NCBI GenBank assembly: GCA_947305035.1
Contig: CAMZCV010000011.1
Coordinates: forward strand, 1 to 11,992
Reading direction: 5' to 3'
Length of the DNA stretch: 11,992 nt
From: an uncultured Coriobacteriales bacterium
GTDB taxonomy: Bacteria > Actinomycetota > Coriobacteriia > Coriobacteriales > Atopobiaceae
Shown here one piece after another: positions 11,380 to 11,992 of the stretch. The notes under the pieces are model-generated. The model made no database searches. It was not told where the DNA came from and saw only the letters and a program-made list of their open reading frames with translations. The position numbers were made by a program, and so were the translations under genes. Each line of letters starts with the position of its first letter. The first letter of the stretch is position 1.

Positions 11380-11992
11380 CGTTGGTCACTCCGAACAGCT
11401 GCGCCATCTGCTGCGCGAGCAGGTTGGCTTGCGTCTGCTGGCGTGCCTTGCGGCGCATGGCTTCCGAGAAGCCCATCTGCTCCCAGTAGACATCCGTGCC
11501 CGCGAATCCCTCCACCTGCGCGGCAATCTTGCTCATCGCGTCGGCTTGGCTGACGATTGACGGCATCGCGGGGTTGCGGAAGTTGGCGGAGAAGTCGCGC
11601 TGCTCGTCGGTGAGGTCGTAGTAGCTAACGCCCGTCTCGATTGCGATGCACATCTTCGCGATGTCTCGCAGTGTATCGCCAGCGGTCTCGTTGAACTCTT
11701 CGACCTCGATGACAAGCGGCTCGTTGACCGCGTAGATGGCTTCTGCGCTCTGCGGATTCGCGTCGCTCGCGACTCCGAGCTGGTGGAGCGGCACGTTGGT
11801 CTCGCTGGTGAACCTTGATGCAAGAAGACGCATATAGTCGGTTGTCTGTTGCATCGAGCCTTGGCTAAGCTGACCGAACACGGGCAGCTCTCCATCCTCG
11901 TTGCGGCCGACCGCGAGGATGTTGCCGATGTAGGCTTCCCAGCGCGTGCGTGCGTCGAATGCGTCACGATCAACGCCGAGCAGGTACTTCTG
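11372..11992 (-). CDS. Portal protein, C-terminal 206 residues (cut by window edge)
   Basis: The frame is open to the right edge; the visible part begins QKYLLGVDRDAFDARTRWEA and there is no true start in the window. The segment 'NEDGELPVFGQLSQGSMQQT' then 'DYMRLLASRFTSETNVPLHQLGV' and 'QSAEAIYAVNEPLVIEVEEF' is the conserved stem-to-crown region of SPP1-type portal proteins (Phage_prot_Gp6 family). The tail 'RRKARQQTQANLLAQQMAQL' is a helical C-terminus. Twelve copies normally form the ring at the capsid vertex through which terminase pumps DNA. The missing N-terminal half, with the terminase genes usually upstream, would lie to the right. A candidate start at GTG 11881 is internal, as conserved sequence precedes it. 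Confidence 0.9.
   Translation of the reverse strand, partial: QKYLLGVDRDAFDARTRWEAYIGNILAVGRNEDGELPVFGQLSQGSMQQTTDYMRLLASRFTSETNVPLHQLGVASDANPQSAEAIYAVNEPLVIEVEEFNETAGDTLRDIAKMCIAIETGVSYYDLTDEQRDFSANFRNPAMPSIVSQADAMSKIAAQVEGFAGTDVYWEQMGFSEAMRRKARQQTQANLLAQQMAQLFGVTNDG

Noticed and set aside
1..11992. tRNA genes, CRISPR arrays, insertion sequences, attachment sites or defence genes
   Set aside because: I saw no clover-leaf-like segment, regularly spaced repeats, transposase or integrase motif. The whole window is filled by virion structural genes.

Overview
The window is a compact, single-strand (minus) gene block from a tailed phage or prophage with a long non-contractile, siphovirus-like tail. 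Every gene I can support lies on the minus strand, so transcription runs from right (11992) to left (1). The order is the classic virion morphogenesis order: portal, MuF-like minor head protein, scaffold, major capsid, a small uncharacterised protein, four connector/neck proteins, major tail tube protein, frameshifted tail assembly chaperone, tape measure, tail-tip and hub proteins, then a run of small beta-rich appendage proteins. Both ends are cut inside genes: the portal at the right and an appendage protein at the left. No integrase, terminase, lysis, replication or regulator gene is visible, so lytic phage and prophage cannot be told apart here.

The DNA is GC-rich (about 60% by eye) with strong Shine-Dalgarno sites (AAGGAGGT type). 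The MuF protein, the Gp19/Gp15-like connector and the tail proteins recall phages of high-GC Gram-positive hosts. The appendage proteins carry sequence modules I associate with gut Firmicutes and Actinobacteria prophages. A Coriobacteriia-type gut actinobacterium is a plausible host, but this is inference only.

Layout: 10675-11992 portal C-terminus and MuF protein; 10590-10674 the only real intergenic region, with an intrinsic terminator and further small hairpins; 9053-10589 scaffold, HK97-fold capsid and a 55-residue gene containing an 11-bp perfect inverted repeat; 7724-9043 adaptor, stopper, HK97 gp10-like and tail terminator; 6514-7711 tail tube and chaperone pair joined by an A AAA AAC slippery site; 4407-6509 tape measure; 2058-4405 Ig-domain tail-tip protein and hub; 1-2065 five small tail-tip or appendage proteins.

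The portal, scaffold and capsid protein would build the procapsid. The connectors finish the neck. The chaperones load tape measure and tube protein to make a tail estimated at about 100 nm. The hub and appendage proteins would close the tip and contact the host surface. I see no new defence, retroelement or other non-virion system. The observations most worth following up are the frameshift site, the hairpin cluster before the scaffold gene, and the strong stem-loop just after the capsid gene.
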